Source: Chroococcidiopsis sp. CCMEE 29
Lineage (GTDB): Bacteria; Cyanobacteriota; Cyanobacteriia; Cyanobacteriales; Chroococcidiopsidaceae
Direction: 5' to 3'
DNA: 64,000 bases
Assembly (NCBI RefSeq): GCF_023558375.1
Contig: NZ_CP083761.1
Location: forward strand, 682,001-746,000
Of this stretch, positions 45,861 to 55,582 are shown piece after piece (the stretch's first letter is position 1; each line of letters opens with the position of its first letter). The notes below the pieces were generated by a model that did not search any database, was not told the origin of the DNA, and saw nothing but the letters and a program-made list of their open reading frames with translations. The translations under genes were made by a program, and so were the position numbers.

Positions 45861-45873
45861 ACCGGCCTCCGGT
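45861..45873 (-). promoter_or_regulatory. Hairpin holding the zam ribosome-binding site
   Basis: On the minus strand ACCGG-AGG-CCGGT forms a five-pair stem whose loop and left arm contain GGAGG, the only ribosome-binding site near the zam ATG. It begins about eight bases before the ATG and is preceded by TTTTTT. It could limit zam translation. This is inference from base pairing alone. Confidence 0.4.
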
Positions 45874-46441
45874 CAAAAAATCATAAATTGTTGTGCGAGT
45901 TTGGCAGGAAGCAGAGCTACTATACTGCCAACCCCATCTAGATGCGTTTCTCCCTTTAGGCTTCCCTCAGCGCGATAATTACCTGTGTGGTTTGCTCGGC
46001 ACTTAGGTACTGCATAACAAGCTGAAACATGTAGCGGCAATAAACCACCTAATCTATAAAATAACCCTCGTTATGAAGAAAGGCGAGTGCGTGCCTCGTC
46101 AAGGCTTCTACTCAACGCTACGCTTCGCACCAACAACCTGATATCTCACTCATAGATGTTCTATAAACCGATAGCAAGCAACCCTACGAGTGTAGACTCG
46201 GTGTTTCAGTGTGTAAATTGAAGCGACTGTGGCGCTGTTAGACTCCCACTGTTAGCTTGTCAAAGCTGCCGCTGAACGAAATCGCTCCATATATTGGAAT
46301 CAGTAACAGTTAATTCAGCAGCAAGGAAAGCCATAAGGGCGAACCATCCCTCTATTGTAAATAATAAGTGTACCCTAGGAAACTGCTCTTTATAATGATT
46401 GTGAATGAACAACTAAGATCTTGAAAAAAGCGAGTAAAGAG

Positions 46442-46540
46442 TAGCGAGGGGCGAGGGGCGAGGGGATTTTAGATTTTAGATTTTGGATTCTGGATTAGAC
46501 TCTTGCTCCCCCTGCTGCCCCTGCCTCCCCTGCTCAAGAA
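46442..46540 (+). repeat. Composite short-repeat module
   Basis: In order: three copies of GAGGGGC, three of GATTTTA, GGATT, the spacer AGACTCTTGC, then several copies of TCCCCTGC. The same order, inverted, lies at about 59655-59760. It is non-coding, though it lies in frame just upstream of the next gene's start. Confidence 0.75.
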
Positions 46541-46571
46541 AGCTCTCCCTGTCTCTACTCCCTGTTACGTT

Positions 46572-47378
46572 ATGATGTTGACTCAATTTCAAGCTCGCTA
46601 TCCTACAAGTAGTCTGATTTCTGAATTATTAACTATTTATCAAGGTAAGTTCGTTATTCGGGTTTCGGTGCAAATCGAGGGTGTAACCAGGGCTAGCGGC
46701 ATAGCAGCGGCAGAAACACCAGAGCTGGCAGAAGATAGAGCCAGAAGTAGGGCGATCGCAGTTCTGGCAAGTGACCTAACGCCGTCCCGACCAGAAGTTG
46801 TGCCAAAATCAGCAGATGTTCAGTTGGCTGAGCCAGTGAGCAAGGCAGCGTCTTCGCTAGAGCAAACCAGGCAGATTAACCAGAGTGATACTGCCACCGA
46901 GTGGTTGAATGACCTAGACTATTCATCGCCATCATTAGAAGAGTCAAAACTCGCTCCAGCAGTTGCTCCAGAGGCTAAAGCTAACAGAGATCGCCTTCCT
47001 TCAACCTCGACTTACTCAGACGCACAAGAGGACATTTTTGACTTCGGCATCATGTCTGGCACTCAAGCTGGAAGCAGCGTTACTTCCCCAGAGTCTTTTG
47101 GTAATGCGACACCACTAACACCAAACAGTTATAGTCCCCAAGAAAGTACCGTAGCGAGCGGAAAGAAAAGTGCTGAACCCCTACCAAAGGTGAGCGAACC
47201 GATTGATTTGTCTGATGCGATCGCTCGTACTACGGTGGAGATGAATCGACTGCAATGGAGCAAACAGAAAGGACGCGAGTATTTGGTACAGACATACGGC
47301 AAGCGATCACGTCAAGAGCTGAATGACGAAGAAATGCTGGAATTCCTTCATTACCTGGAATCCCAGCCTTCGCCCTAG
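46572..47378 (+). CDS. Conserved cyanobacterial protein of unknown function
   Basis: ATG 46572 was chosen because the 23 upstream in-frame codons are tandem repeat. The 268-residue product has an N-terminal strand/helix domain (GKFVIRVSVQIEGVTRASGI) resembling a small Rad52-like or RNA-binding fold. A Ser/Pro-rich linker follows, then a conserved C-terminal domain (DAIARTTVEMNRLQWSK, YLVQTYGKRSRQELNDEEM). It converges with clpP. The fold similarity is my impression only. Confidence 0.6.
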   Translation: MMLTQFQARYPTSSLISELLTIYQGKFVIRVSVQIEGVTRASGIAAAETPELAEDRARSRAIAVLASDLTPSRPEVVPKSADVQLAEPVSKAASSLEQTRQINQSDTATEWLNDLDYSSPSLEESKLAPAVAPEAKANRDRLPSTSTYSDAQEDIFDFGIMSGTQAGSSVTSPESFGNATPLTPNSYSPQESTVASGKKSAEPLPKVSEPIDLSDAIARTTVEMNRLQWSKQKGREYLVQTYGKRSRQELNDEEMLEFLHYLESQPSP

Positions 47379-47431
47379 ACTTCACTAGAAATTCAGAATC
47401 TTCACTTTACCGCGCCCAAAAGGCACTTTGA

Positions 47432-48040
47432 CTAGCTTACAACCGCCATTGGTCGGCTACCAGCAGCGTGACGATCAATTACCTGGTCAATCAAACCATA
47501 CTCTTGAGCTTCATTTGGGGACATAAAGAAATCCCGTTCCGTATCTAGTTCAATCCTTTCAAGAGGTTGACCTGTGTGTTCAGCTAAATGCTCGTTGAGT
47601 TTACGCTTGTGGTAGAGGATCTCTTTTGCCTGAATTTCAATATCTGTTGCCTGTCCCTGCGCCCCTCCGAGTGGTTGATGGATCATAATTCGGGAATTGG
47701 GTAGACTCATCCGCTTACCCTTAGCACCCGCACTAAGCAAGAAAGCCCCCATACTTGCTGCTAGACCTGTACAAATCGTGCAGACATCTGGGCGGATGTG
47801 CTTCATCGTATCAAAAATGCCCATTCCAGCTGTGACGGAGCCACCCGGAGAGTTGATATACAGGTAAATGTCTTTCTCCGCGTCTTCGGCATCTAGAAAC
47901 AGCAGTTGGGCAACGATCAGGTTAGCTAAGTTGGAATCAACCTGTTGCCCTAAGAAGATGATACGCTCCCGCAGCAATCGGGAGTAGATATCAAAGGCGC
48001 GTTCGCCTCGACCAGATTGTTCAATAACAATAGGAATCAT
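47432..48040 (-). CDS. clpP: ATP-dependent Clp protease proteolytic subunit
   Basis: Start ATG 48040 gives the standard 202-residue ClpP ([20 protein letters not shown]); an upstream extension to 48208 has no homology. The catalytic triad is visible: Ser in [13 protein letters not shown], His in MIHQPLGG and Asp in [10 protein letters not shown]. ClpP forms a tetradecamer with ClpX or ClpC. Cyanobacteria carry several clpP genes plus clpR; this one is catalytic. Confidence 0.95.
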   Translation of the reverse strand: MIPIVIEQSGRGERAFDIYSRLLRERIIFLGQQVDSNLANLIVAQLLFLDAEDAEKDIYLYINSPGGSVTAGMGIFDTMKHIRPDVCTICTGLAASMGAFLLSAGAKGKRMSLPNSRIMIHQPLGGAQGQATDIEIQAKEILYHKRKLNEHLAEHTGQPLERIELDTERDFFMSPNEAQEYGLIDQVIDRHAAGSRPMAVVS

Positions 48041-48470
48041 GCGATCTGCTTGTCGTCGTATCGTAATGTTCCTTAATTTTATCGATTCCTGCCTGTTAGT
48101 GTTTTTCCCTTGACCCTCCCCACACCTGAAGTCCTTGTCATTACCAACATTTTTTCCATCTGTCAAAAATCCGTTGATGTGAGAACAACCCAAAAAGGGT
48201 GGGAGCAAACGATCGCCTGAACTTTTCTGAAAACACCTGAACTTTTATGTATCGACAAGTTTTGGTCTTTACAGGCACAATGCCAGCATGATGTCGCCTA
48301 AAGTATTACTTCAGTTTTAGAAATGCTCTTGTCTCAGATGAGCGGTAGGTACTCGTGATTGCGACTCAGAGTGCTTCCAGAGAAATTAGCTTTATGGGTA
48401 CTTCCCTGAAAAAAATTGCATCTCGTGCAGTCTGCCCAGTTCGCTTGCAAAAAATTTTGAGGACACAAAA
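48041..48470. promoter_or_regulatory. Divergent promoter region between clpP and the PEP-CTERM gene
   Basis: About 430 bases without a gene. CCTGAACTTTT is repeated at 48216-48226 and 48236-48246, exactly 20 bases apart, which could be a regulator site. No riboswitch was recognised. Confidence 0.4.
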
Positions 48471-49034
48471 ATGAAAAATTTCTTGATAGCTAGTGTTGGA
48501 GCGGGAGCTGTTTTTCTAGGATTACTCAGTGATGTGCAAGCAGCAGTAATCAGGGGTAGCACGCAGTTTAGTGCAAATAACAACGTTTCAATCGATCCAT
48601 CTTCGCTTGGACTGACGTTCGATTTTTTGATGTTTGGTAACGTATATAAATTTTCACTGTTCAACAATAACATTAACATTGTATTCGATCGAGTATTCAC
48701 TCCGCTCGATCTTCCTAGCAATAGTGAAGCATTAAATATTGCACCATCCTTTAGCGATCTCACAAATGGTTTTGGCAGTCAACCTACTACCCTAAGCTTC
48801 TCAAGCAGTTTCCTTGATAGCAATACAGCGTCAGATTTAATCAATAACCTCTTAGGTAGTTTTGATCTAAACAGACAGTCATTCTCACTCGAAAACGGTA
48901 ATGTAGCCCCTAATCCCGAACCTGTTCCTGAACCCTTAACTAGCCTTGGTTTTGCCTTGGCTCTGGGCGTTGGAACCCTGATGAAAAAACAGCACTCAAA
49001 GAAGCTAAAGAGAACTGGCGACGACAGTATTTAA
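48471..49034 (+). CDS. PEP-CTERM exported protein
   Basis: The 187-residue protein has a signal peptide (MKNFLIASVGAGAVFLGLLS, cut near VQAA), a strand-rich extracellular body, and the C-terminal sorting signal VPEPLTSLGFALALGVGTL followed by basic MKKQHSKKLKR. Exosortase EpsH-type enzymes process this signal, often in exopolysaccharide-producing cells. A ribosome-binding site (GAGGA) precedes the ATG. A hairpin terminator follows. Confidence 0.87.
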   Translation: MKNFLIASVGAGAVFLGLLSDVQAAVIRGSTQFSANNNVSIDPSSLGLTFDFLMFGNVYKFSLFNNNINIVFDRVFTPLDLPSNSEALNIAPSFSDLTNGFGSQPTTLSFSSSFLDSNTASDLINNLLGSFDLNRQSFSLENGNVAPNPEPVPEPLTSLGFALALGVGTLMKKQHSKKLKRTGDDSI

Positions 49035-49060
49035 TGTTGGGCGTTTATTGATTCCCCCAA

Positions 49061-49078
49061 CCCCCTTTTCGAAGGGGG
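49061..49078 (+). terminator. Hairpin downstream of the PEP-CTERM gene
   Basis: CCCCCTT-TTCG-AAGGGGG is a perfect seven-pair stem with a stable TTCG loop, 27 bases after the stop. There is no downstream T-run, so termination strength is uncertain. Confidence 0.6.
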
Positions 49079-49174
49079 GCAAAGAGATTTCATCAAAGTG
49101 CAAGTAAATCGAGAAACTGTATAGCTTTCACAATTAATCCAGCTTTGAATCACCAGTAACCTCAAGGAAGCGAT

Positions 49175-50086
49175 ATGAGATTGAGTGTAATCATAGCTTG
49201 TTTGAACGGAGCTGATACGATTGGTATCCAACTTGAGGCACTCGCCAACCAACAATGGTCTGAGCCGTGGGAAGTCATTTTCGCTGACAATGGCTCTAGG
49301 GATGGAACCGTAACGATTGTAGAGCAGTATAGACACAAATTACCAAATCTTCGGATTGTTGATGCCTCCGACCAACCAGGCAAAGCACATGCTGGCAATG
49401 TTGCCATGTCAGCTGCTTCTGGTGAAGCATTCGCCTTTTGCGACGCAGATGACGAAGTGGCTCCGGGTTGGGTAGCAGCGATGGGTGAGGCGCTGGCTGA
49501 GTATGACTTCGTGGGTGGAGCGATGGATTATTTGAAGCTGAATCAACCCAAGCGAGTCAAACATCAAGTAGGAGGGATAAAACAAGCTGAACACCCTCCT
49601 TTCCTACCATTCTGCGGTGGCTGCAATTTTGGATTTAACCGCTCAGTTTATCAAGCGATCGGTGGGTTTGATGAATCTTTTCTGTTTGGTGAGGATACGG
49701 AATATTGTTGGAGAGCTCAACTGGCAGGGAGTAAACTGCAGTTTGTCCCCAATGCGGTTGTTCATTACCGACATCGCAATACTTTAGCAGCTAGCTATCG
49801 TCAAGCGCGCAACTGGTCAGAATCTTATGTGCTCTTGCGCAAGAAGTATGGCGGCTCGCTCAGCAGATTAATGATGCTGAAGTTGCTGCTCGGTGGTTGG
49901 AGGCATATGCCGCTGTGTCTGGTGCGAATCCGTAGCTGGGAAGATCTAGTTGAGTTTGCCTGGCAGTTTGGTTGGAAAATTGGTGAAATGCGAGGTTGTA
50001 TCAAGCAGTTGACACTCCCAGGACTGAAGCCACTGGGATTATTGCATCATTGGGACTCCCGAGCAGTTCCCCTCAGCAAGCTTTAA
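49175..50086 (+). CDS. Family 2 glycosyltransferase
   Basis: The 303-residue protein starts MRLSVIIACLNGADTIGIQL, the GT-A fold nucleotide-binding strand, then FADNGSRDGTV and the metal-binding FCDADDEVAPGW. GGFDESFLFGEDTEYCWRA supplies the acceptor-side ED motif. It transfers a sugar from a nucleotide sugar to an unknown acceptor, probably in cell-envelope or exopolysaccharide synthesis. Confidence 0.88.
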   Translation: MRLSVIIACLNGADTIGIQLEALANQQWSEPWEVIFADNGSRDGTVTIVEQYRHKLPNLRIVDASDQPGKAHAGNVAMSAASGEAFAFCDADDEVAPGWVAAMGEALAEYDFVGGAMDYLKLNQPKRVKHQVGGIKQAEHPPFLPFCGGCNFGFNRSVYQAIGGFDESFLFGEDTEYCWRAQLAGSKLQFVPNAVVHYRHRNTLAASYRQARNWSESYVLLRKKYGGSLSRLMMLKLLLGGWRHMPLCLVRIRSWEDLVEFAWQFGWKIGEMRGCIKQLTLPGLKPLGLLHHWDSRAVPLSKL

Positions 50087-50163
50087 ATTGAAGACAAGGG
50101 CGAAAGCTTATAGGCATAGATATTTCCCTAACGCTAGACTGGGCGAAGACGGCAAATATATCT

Positions 50164-52221
50164 ATGCCAACTGTCATGACCAATCGCCTTGCCCAAACCC
50201 AAAGCCTCTACCTCCGTAAACACGCTGAAAATCCAATTGAATGGTGGCCCTGGTGTGAAGAAGCCCTGAAAAAGGCAAGGGCTGAGAATAAGCCAATCTT
50301 TCTTTCAATCGGCTACTCTAGCTGCCACTGGTGTACAGTCATGGAAGGGGAAGCCTTTTCCGACGCAGCTGTTGCGGAATACATGAATGCCCACTTCCTG
50401 CCCATCAAGGTAGACCGGGAAGAACGCCCTGACCTAGACAGTATTTATATGCAGGCGCTACAAATGATTGCTGGTCAGGGCGGCTGGCCTTTGAACATCT
50501 TTCTTTCACCAGACGATCTGGTGCCCTTTTACGGTGGTACTTATTTTCCCTTAGAGCCGCGCTACGGCAGACCAGGATTTTTACAATTGCTGCAAGCGCT
50601 GCGCCGCTACTACGATACCGAAAAACAGGATTTGCGATCGCGCAAAGCAGCAATTCTCGATGCTCTCCAACAAAATACTGTGTTGCCTGCCCAGCAACTA
50701 GATAATGATTTACTGCGACGGGGATGGGAAACTAATACGGGTGTAATTACTGCCAATGATTACGGCACAAAATTTCCGATGATTCCCTACGCAGAATTGG
50801 CTTTGCGGGGCGTGCGGTTTAATTTTGAGTCCCGATACGACTCAAAGCAGGCTTGTACTCAGCGGGGGTTAGATCTATCCCTAGGCGGCATTTATGACCA
50901 TGTGGGCGGCGGTTTTCATCGCTACACTGTTGACCCCACCTGGACAGTACCGCATTTTGAAAAGATGCTCTATGACAATGGGCAGATTGTCGAATATTTA
51001 GCCAATCTATGGAGTGCTGGAGTACAGGAACCAGCATTTGCTAGAGCGATCGCTGGCACTGTCCAATGGCTGAAGCGGGAAATGACAGCTCCTGAAGGTT
51101 ACTTCTATGCTGCTCAGGACGCTGATAACTTCACCGATCCAACTGAGGCGGAACCAGAGGAAGGAGCATTTTATGTTTGGAGCTACAGCGAACTGGAACA
51201 GTTGCTCACTCAGAGTGAGTTAGCCCAACTGCAAGCCCACTTTACAGTCACTCCTAAGGGCAACTTTGAAGGACGCAACGTTTTGCAGCGTCGTGATTCT
51301 GAGCATCTGAGCGATGAGTTGGAAACCATATTAGGAAAGCTGTTTGCCGTTCGCTACGGGGCAATTGATCGGATGGAAACCTTTCCGCCAGCGCGTAACA
51401 ACCAGGAAGCAAAAACTAAAGATTGGCTTGGTCGAATTCCCCCAGTGACGGATACTAAAATGATTGTCGCCTGGAATAGCTTGATGATTTCCGGTCTGGC
51501 AAGAGCATATGGGGTGTTCAGACAACCAGAGTATCTTTCGCTTGCTACACGAGGGGCAAATTTCATCTTGGATAATCAGTGGGTAGATGGGCGTTTCCAT
51601 CGGCTCAATTATGAAGGTAAACCGGCTGTGCTAGGGCAGTCTGAAGATTATGCCCTGTTCATTAAAGCGTTACTTGATTTATACTCCTGTTCCCCCGATC
51701 AAACCAGTTGGCTAGAAAAGGCGATCACAGTCCAAGCAGAGTTTGATGAATTCCTATGGAGCATCGAACTAGGAGGCTATTACAACACTTCTGGGGATGG
51801 CGGTCGGGAATTAATTGTGCGAGAGCGCAGCTATGCAGATAATGCCACCCCAGCTGCTAATGGAGTGGCGATCGCTAACCTCGTCCGCCTTGCCTTACTT
51901 ACAGAAGACCTCAGCTATCTTGACCGAGCTGAGCAAGGGCTGCAAGCTTTTAGCAGTATAATGCACAGCGCTCCCCAAGCTTGTCCTAGTTTATTTACAG
52001 CTTTAGATTGGTATCGCCACTGCACGCTGATTCGTACATCTGTTAGCCACCTGGAGTCACTTAACAAGCATTATCTTCCCGCTGCTGTTTTCACCGTGTC
52101 AGATGATTTACCAGCAGCAACAGTCGGATTAGTCTGCCAAGGTCTGAGCTGCCTTTCTCCTGCCCGTAACCCAGATGAATTATGGGAACAAGTTCAGCAA
52201 AGTCAGACAAGGGCGCTGTAG
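50164..52221 (+). CDS. Thioredoxin-domain DUF255 protein (YyaL/Spata20-like)
   Basis: The 685-residue protein begins with [20 protein letters not shown] and a DUF255 thioredoxin-like domain holding [10 protein letters not shown] (CxxC), [12 protein letters not shown] and FYGGTYFP. The rest is an alpha/alpha barrel of the AGE/six-hairpin type ([25 protein letters not shown]). The family is conserved from bacteria to animals, with no confirmed reaction. Length and motifs are normal. Confidence 0.9.
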   Translation: MPTVMTNRLAQTQSLYLRKHAENPIEWWPWCEEALKKARAENKPIFLSIGYSSCHWCTVMEGEAFSDAAVAEYMNAHFLPIKVDREERPDLDSIYMQALQMIAGQGGWPLNIFLSPDDLVPFYGGTYFPLEPRYGRPGFLQLLQALRRYYDTEKQDLRSRKAAILDALQQNTVLPAQQLDNDLLRRGWETNTGVITANDYGTKFPMIPYAELALRGVRFNFESRYDSKQACTQRGLDLSLGGIYDHVGGGFHRYTVDPTWTVPHFEKMLYDNGQIVEYLANLWSAGVQEPAFARAIAGTVQWLKREMTAPEGYFYAAQDADNFTDPTEAEPEEGAFYVWSYSELEQLLTQSELAQLQAHFTVTPKGNFEGRNVLQRRDSEHLSDELETILGKLFAVRYGAIDRMETFPPARNNQEAKTKDWLGRIPPVTDTKMIVAWNSLMISGLARAYGVFRQPEYLSLATRGANFILDNQWVDGRFHRLNYEGKPAVLGQSEDYALFIKALLDLYSCSPDQTSWLEKAITVQAEFDEFLWSIELGGYYNTSGDGGRELIVRERSYADNATPAANGVAIANLVRLALLTEDLSYLDRAEQGLQAFSSIMHSAPQACPSLFTALDWYRHCTLIRTSVSHLESLNKHYLPAAVFTVSDDLPAATVGLVCQGLSCLSPARNPDELWEQVQQSQTRAL

Positions 52222-52262
52222 AAGAGCCTGCTTGCTTTAAAACCAGAAAACCGTGACATCCT

Positions 52263-52298
52263 CCCAGCGCCAAAGCGGAGTACCGCTTATGGCGTGGG
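52263..52298 (-). repeat. Right-end hairpin of the second tnpB element
   Basis: CCCA-G-CGCCA-AAGCGG-AGTA-CCGCTT-A-TGGCG-TGGG folds into a nearly perfect 15-pair stem overlapping the tnpB stop. It is preceded by GTGACATCCTCCC, the terminal phrase of IS605-type elements. It is probably the 3' end of the element and of its guide RNA. Confidence 0.6.
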
Positions 52299-53524
52299 CT
52301 TCCAAAGATTGCTCTTCAGACTTTCCTGCTTCACGGGAACCCCCAGGCGGTTTACCTCCACAGGCAGCACTACCATCTGTCCGACGGCTGTAAGTCCGCG
52401 TTGTTCTACGACTATTGCCGCAGCCACGTCACGGTCTGTTGTATATCCACACTCAACACAATGATGCACTCGTTGTGAGAGTTCTTTTTTGCCAGTATGC
52501 ACACCACAATTAGGACAAGTTTGACTAGTCCCATTAGGGTCTACTTTGGCAAAATAAACACCTCGTTTCTTACATACCCATGCCAAAATTTCCAAAAATC
52601 CACCCCAGCCAGCATCGAGACAATGCTTAGCCAACATGCCCCCACTGGTGGCTTTGAGATTAAGATCTTCCGCAAATATCATCCCAACTCCACAAGAGAG
52701 TTGATGGGCAACTTGAAAATGAAACTCTCGACGAGTGTTATGAATGCGTTCGTGCAATCGACGAATTTTGCACTGAGCTCTTTGCGGTAGTTATTCGAGC
52801 CTTTTACCTTGTCCTTAAGTTGACGTTGCAGCCATTTGAGCTTGCTTTGCAACTGTACAAAGAATTTGGGACGAGCAACCAGCTTCCCCGTAGACACAGC
52901 CAGAAATTTCTCAAGACCGAGATCAATCCCAATACTATTACCAATCGGCATCGCATCGGGAATAGAGATATCAGACTCCAATATCAACATCCCGTACCAA
53001 CCCGAAGCTTTCTTAACTACCCGTACTTGCTTGACAACCATGCCTTCTGGAATTGGACGATGCAGGTTGATCCGAACCGAGCCAATCTTGGGCAACTTAA
53101 CTTGCCAACCAGTTACAGGATTAGTCTTGAACTGCGGGAACAACAACGATCTGAACTGCCCGAACTTCTTAAAGCGTGGAAATCCAAACTCTCGTTGCTG
53201 CATAAAGCGGAAAGACTTATCCAGTCTTGCCAATGCCTCTTGCAATACTTGCGAATGCACAGCGTCGAACTCTGGAAATATTTTTCTAGCTTGAGTCAGA
53301 TTGCGCTTTTGGGCATAGTAGTTGGGATAAGGAGTGTCGGCGGGAATAATGTACTCCTGTTGGAGGCTACAAGCGTTGAGCTGACACCTGCGCGAATTCA
53401 TCCAGTCCTTGCGCTCTGCCAGCGCGTAATTATACACACGGCGGCATTGCTCCATCCACTCAAGCATTTGGGCTTGTTGGACGGCATCTGGATAAATTCG
53501 GTAGCTGTATGTGAGGTTCAACAT
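52287..53524 (-). pseudogene. tnpB: TnpB (IS605 OrfB family), frameshifted
   Basis: ATG 53524 starts MLNLTYSYRIYPDAVQQAQM; GNSIGIDLGLEKFLAVS holds the first catalytic Asp. At GCAAAATTCG near 52773 one A is missing relative to the expected frame. The protein then ends as LVELG, while the other frame continues IRRLHERIHNTRREFHFQ, MIFAEDLNLKAT, the zinc ribbon CPNCGVHTGK and CVECGYTTDRDVAAA. A single-base change would restore a complete protein. No tnpA is present. Confidence 0.87.
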
Positions 53525-53671
53525 CCAGACATATTACCGCTTCTAGGGAGATTTATATCTTTCCTAGCCAAATCTTTACACTTACGCAATAGAAGAATGG
53601 CGGTTTTTCAACCACTCACTCCCGTGCCTACGGCATTGGTCGCGGGTGCCATCGTCTCCGCCCGCCTATCC

Positions 53672-53707
53672 ATCCCCACGCCGTCATCGAAGAGGCGGCG
53701 TGGGGAT
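53672..53707. repeat. Perfect 12-bp inverted repeat upstream of tonB-like gene
   Basis: ATCCCCACGCCG at 53672-53683 and CGGCGTGGGGAT at 53696-53707 form a 12-pair GC-rich hairpin. It lies between the decayed tnpB and the divergent TonB-like gene and may be the left end of the tnpB element or a relic of another IS605-type element. Confidence 0.6.
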
Positions 53708-53768
53708 TCCGGCGAATTAGCTAAACTAGTTGACGGCGAAGACAACTAGTTGACTAAGGTACAAAAAT

Positions 53769-54992
53769 ATGGCTTCGGCTGAAAAATTCCATCGCCACAA
53801 AAGTACTCGCTCTGAAGATTTGCTCGCTGGTCTAGCTGCTTCCATTGTGCTGCACTTGGTTTTGTTGATTGGAGCCAGTAATTGGTTACTGACTCATGCG
53901 CCTGAGCGTAGGCAGGATTCTCAGCCCGTTCCAATTAAGTTCGTTGAAGTTCCTCCTGAGGAGACAAAGCCACCAAAAGAAACCAAGCTGCGGGCTGCTC
54001 AGAATTCTTCTGCAAGTGGGAAAGCAAAACCTGAAACCTCTGTTTCTGCTCCTAAATCGGCCCTAACAACTGCACAAAAAACTGCTTCAAGTCCTAAAAA
54101 TTCCCTTGCTCCTGAATCAGCCAAGCCAGTTTCACCAAAAGCACAATCCCCAGCAGTTTTGCCAGATTTATCTGCCCAAAAGCCGCAACTGGAAACCCGA
54201 AAACCTGTAGCAACCTCTGTCACTCCAAAGCCACAATCAACACCTCAAAAAACAGCCGCAGTCACTACTACCCCAAAACTACAACCCAAAACCGAGAACA
54301 CCTTAGTTGAAAGACTACGGGCACAAAATCCAGAACCCACTATCCCACCACCACAGAGCAAACCCCAGAAAACTACGACGGCACCGACTCGTCCAAAACT
54401 AAAACCTAAACCTCAAGAAACTAAGACCGACACTACTAATTCAGAGCTAAAACCCTCGACTCGCCAGGAGGAAAAGAACACACTTCCGCCCAAATCAGCC
54501 ACTGAGCAATTGACAACCAGGGTTACTTCAAAACCACAGCCTCCTCAGCCATCGCAAACATCAGGGGCAGCAAGCAAGTTGGGTGGTCCAGTTACTCTAT
54601 CCAGTCGTAATCTGGGGAGCGACGATCAAGCAACCCCGTCTAATTCCAACCGATCTGATACTGGTGAAAGTATTGCTGCCCGCCGCGATCCAGATCTTGG
54701 TCCCTACCTGGCGCAACTTCAGCAAAGAGTGAGGCAACAGTGGATACCAGGATTAACCCAGAATTCTCAGCGGACAGTAGTTTATTTCGTTGTTAGCCGT
54801 TCGGGTCAAGTGAACAACCTTAGAATTGTGCAACCTTCTGCTTCTGGCGTAGCTGACAAGGCAGCACTCAGCGCTATCGAGCGAGCAGCACCATTTGCGC
54901 CTTTGCCTCCAGACTATTCCCAGGACTACATCAATATCCAATTTACGTTTAGCATCAACGTCTATGGAGACTTGGATTTGTGGGTTCGTTGA
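53769..54992 (+). CDS. TonB-like energy-transducer protein
   Basis: The 407-residue protein has one N-terminal membrane helix (LAASIVLHLVLLIGASNWLL), about 250 residues rich in Pro, Lys, Thr and Ser that would span the periplasm, and a C-terminal TonB/TolA domain (YLAQLQQRVRQQWIPGL, SGVADKAALSAIERAAPF). TonB passes proton-motive energy to outer-membrane receptors. No exbB or exbD lies nearby. Confidence 0.82.
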   Translation: MASAEKFHRHKSTRSEDLLAGLAASIVLHLVLLIGASNWLLTHAPERRQDSQPVPIKFVEVPPEETKPPKETKLRAAQNSSASGKAKPETSVSAPKSALTTAQKTASSPKNSLAPESAKPVSPKAQSPAVLPDLSAQKPQLETRKPVATSVTPKPQSTPQKTAAVTTTPKLQPKTENTLVERLRAQNPEPTIPPPQSKPQKTTTAPTRPKLKPKPQETKTDTTNSELKPSTRQEEKNTLPPKSATEQLTTRVTSKPQPPQPSQTSGAASKLGGPVTLSSRNLGSDDQATPSNSNRSDTGESIAARRDPDLGPYLAQLQQRVRQQWIPGLTQNSQRTVVYFVVSRSGQVNNLRIVQPSASGVADKAALSAIERAAPFAPLPPDYSQDYINIQFTFSINVYGDLDLWVR

Positions 54993-55107
54993 TGCTAATC
55001 TATATTTAGTTTGCTCTACGAACAGTTCGCGTAACGAATTAATAGGAGAGATTTTACATTCCCTTCAATATCTGCCGTAGGTGCGCCATCGTCATCCATA
55101 CAAACCA

Positions 55108-55578
55108 ATGATTACTACAGAAGTCACTCCCAATCAGTGTGCCGCAACGGTTATGGACGTTGTTCCAGCCGCAATCCGCTATTTGCGGGCAGAAATGAGG
55201 CAGCAAAGCCAGTCATTGTTAACCCTGACCCAGCTGCGAGTGCTGCACTTCCTCCAGCGTTATCCTCGTGCTTCATTGTCTGAGGTAGCAGATTATCTAG
55301 ATGTAACGCGCTCTACCATGTCCGCCACGATTGAGCGCTTAGTGCAACGAGGACTGGTCGATCGCGCTGAAGATCCACAAGAGCGCCGTCGAGTGATTCT
55401 TACGCTTACAGCTACTGGAGTGCAACAGCTGCAACAGGTTTCCGATGCGACCCATACCAAGGTGGCTGATGCGTTAGCTCACCTTTCAGAGCCTCAGCTT
55501 CGTCAAATTATCCAAGGGCTTGCTCTATTGGGTGACGTGTTTCAAGACATTGATGCTGTGTCGCTGACTGGAAAATGA
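55108..55578 (+). CDS. MarR-family transcriptional regulator
   Basis: ATG 55108 (MITTEVTPNQ) is preferred over the GTG at 55081. The winged helix-turn-helix is visible as LTQLRVLHFLQRYP, LSEVADYLDVTRSTMSATIE and GLVDRAEDPQERRRVILTLT. It ends four bases before the ABC ATPase gene, so it probably regulates that operon, possibly by sensing an exported compound. Confidence 0.88.
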   Translation: MITTEVTPNQCAATVMDVVPAAIRYLRAEMRQQSQSLLTLTQLRVLHFLQRYPRASLSEVADYLDVTRSTMSATIERLVQRGLVDRAEDPQERRRVILTLTATGVQQLQQVSDATHTKVADALAHLSEPQLRQIIQGLALLGDVFQDIDAVSLTGK

Positions 55579-55582
55579 GGCA

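Larger units (their letters stand above)
45854..46571. other. Long intergenic region upstream of zam
   Basis: About 700 bases between divergent genes with no recognisable coding region, tRNA or other RNA. The left part should include the zam promoter. A composite of tandem repeats lies at 46442-46540. An unrecognised structured RNA in 46080-46380 cannot be excluded. Confidence 0.4.

Noticed and set aside
45880-46440. Possible structured RNA (6S or tmRNA-like) upstream of zam
   Set aside because: I could not recognise the conserved tmRNA or 6S elements; only unspecific short pairings are visible.
46503-46571. Leu/Pro-rich 23-residue start of the gene at 46572
   Set aside because: It is encoded entirely by CCCCTGC tandem repeats and is not conserved in character with the rest of the protein.
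48041-48208. 56-codon N-terminal extension of ClpP
   Set aside because: ClpP normally starts at [12 protein letters not shown]; the extension is unlike any ClpP pro-sequence and lies in the divergent promoter region.
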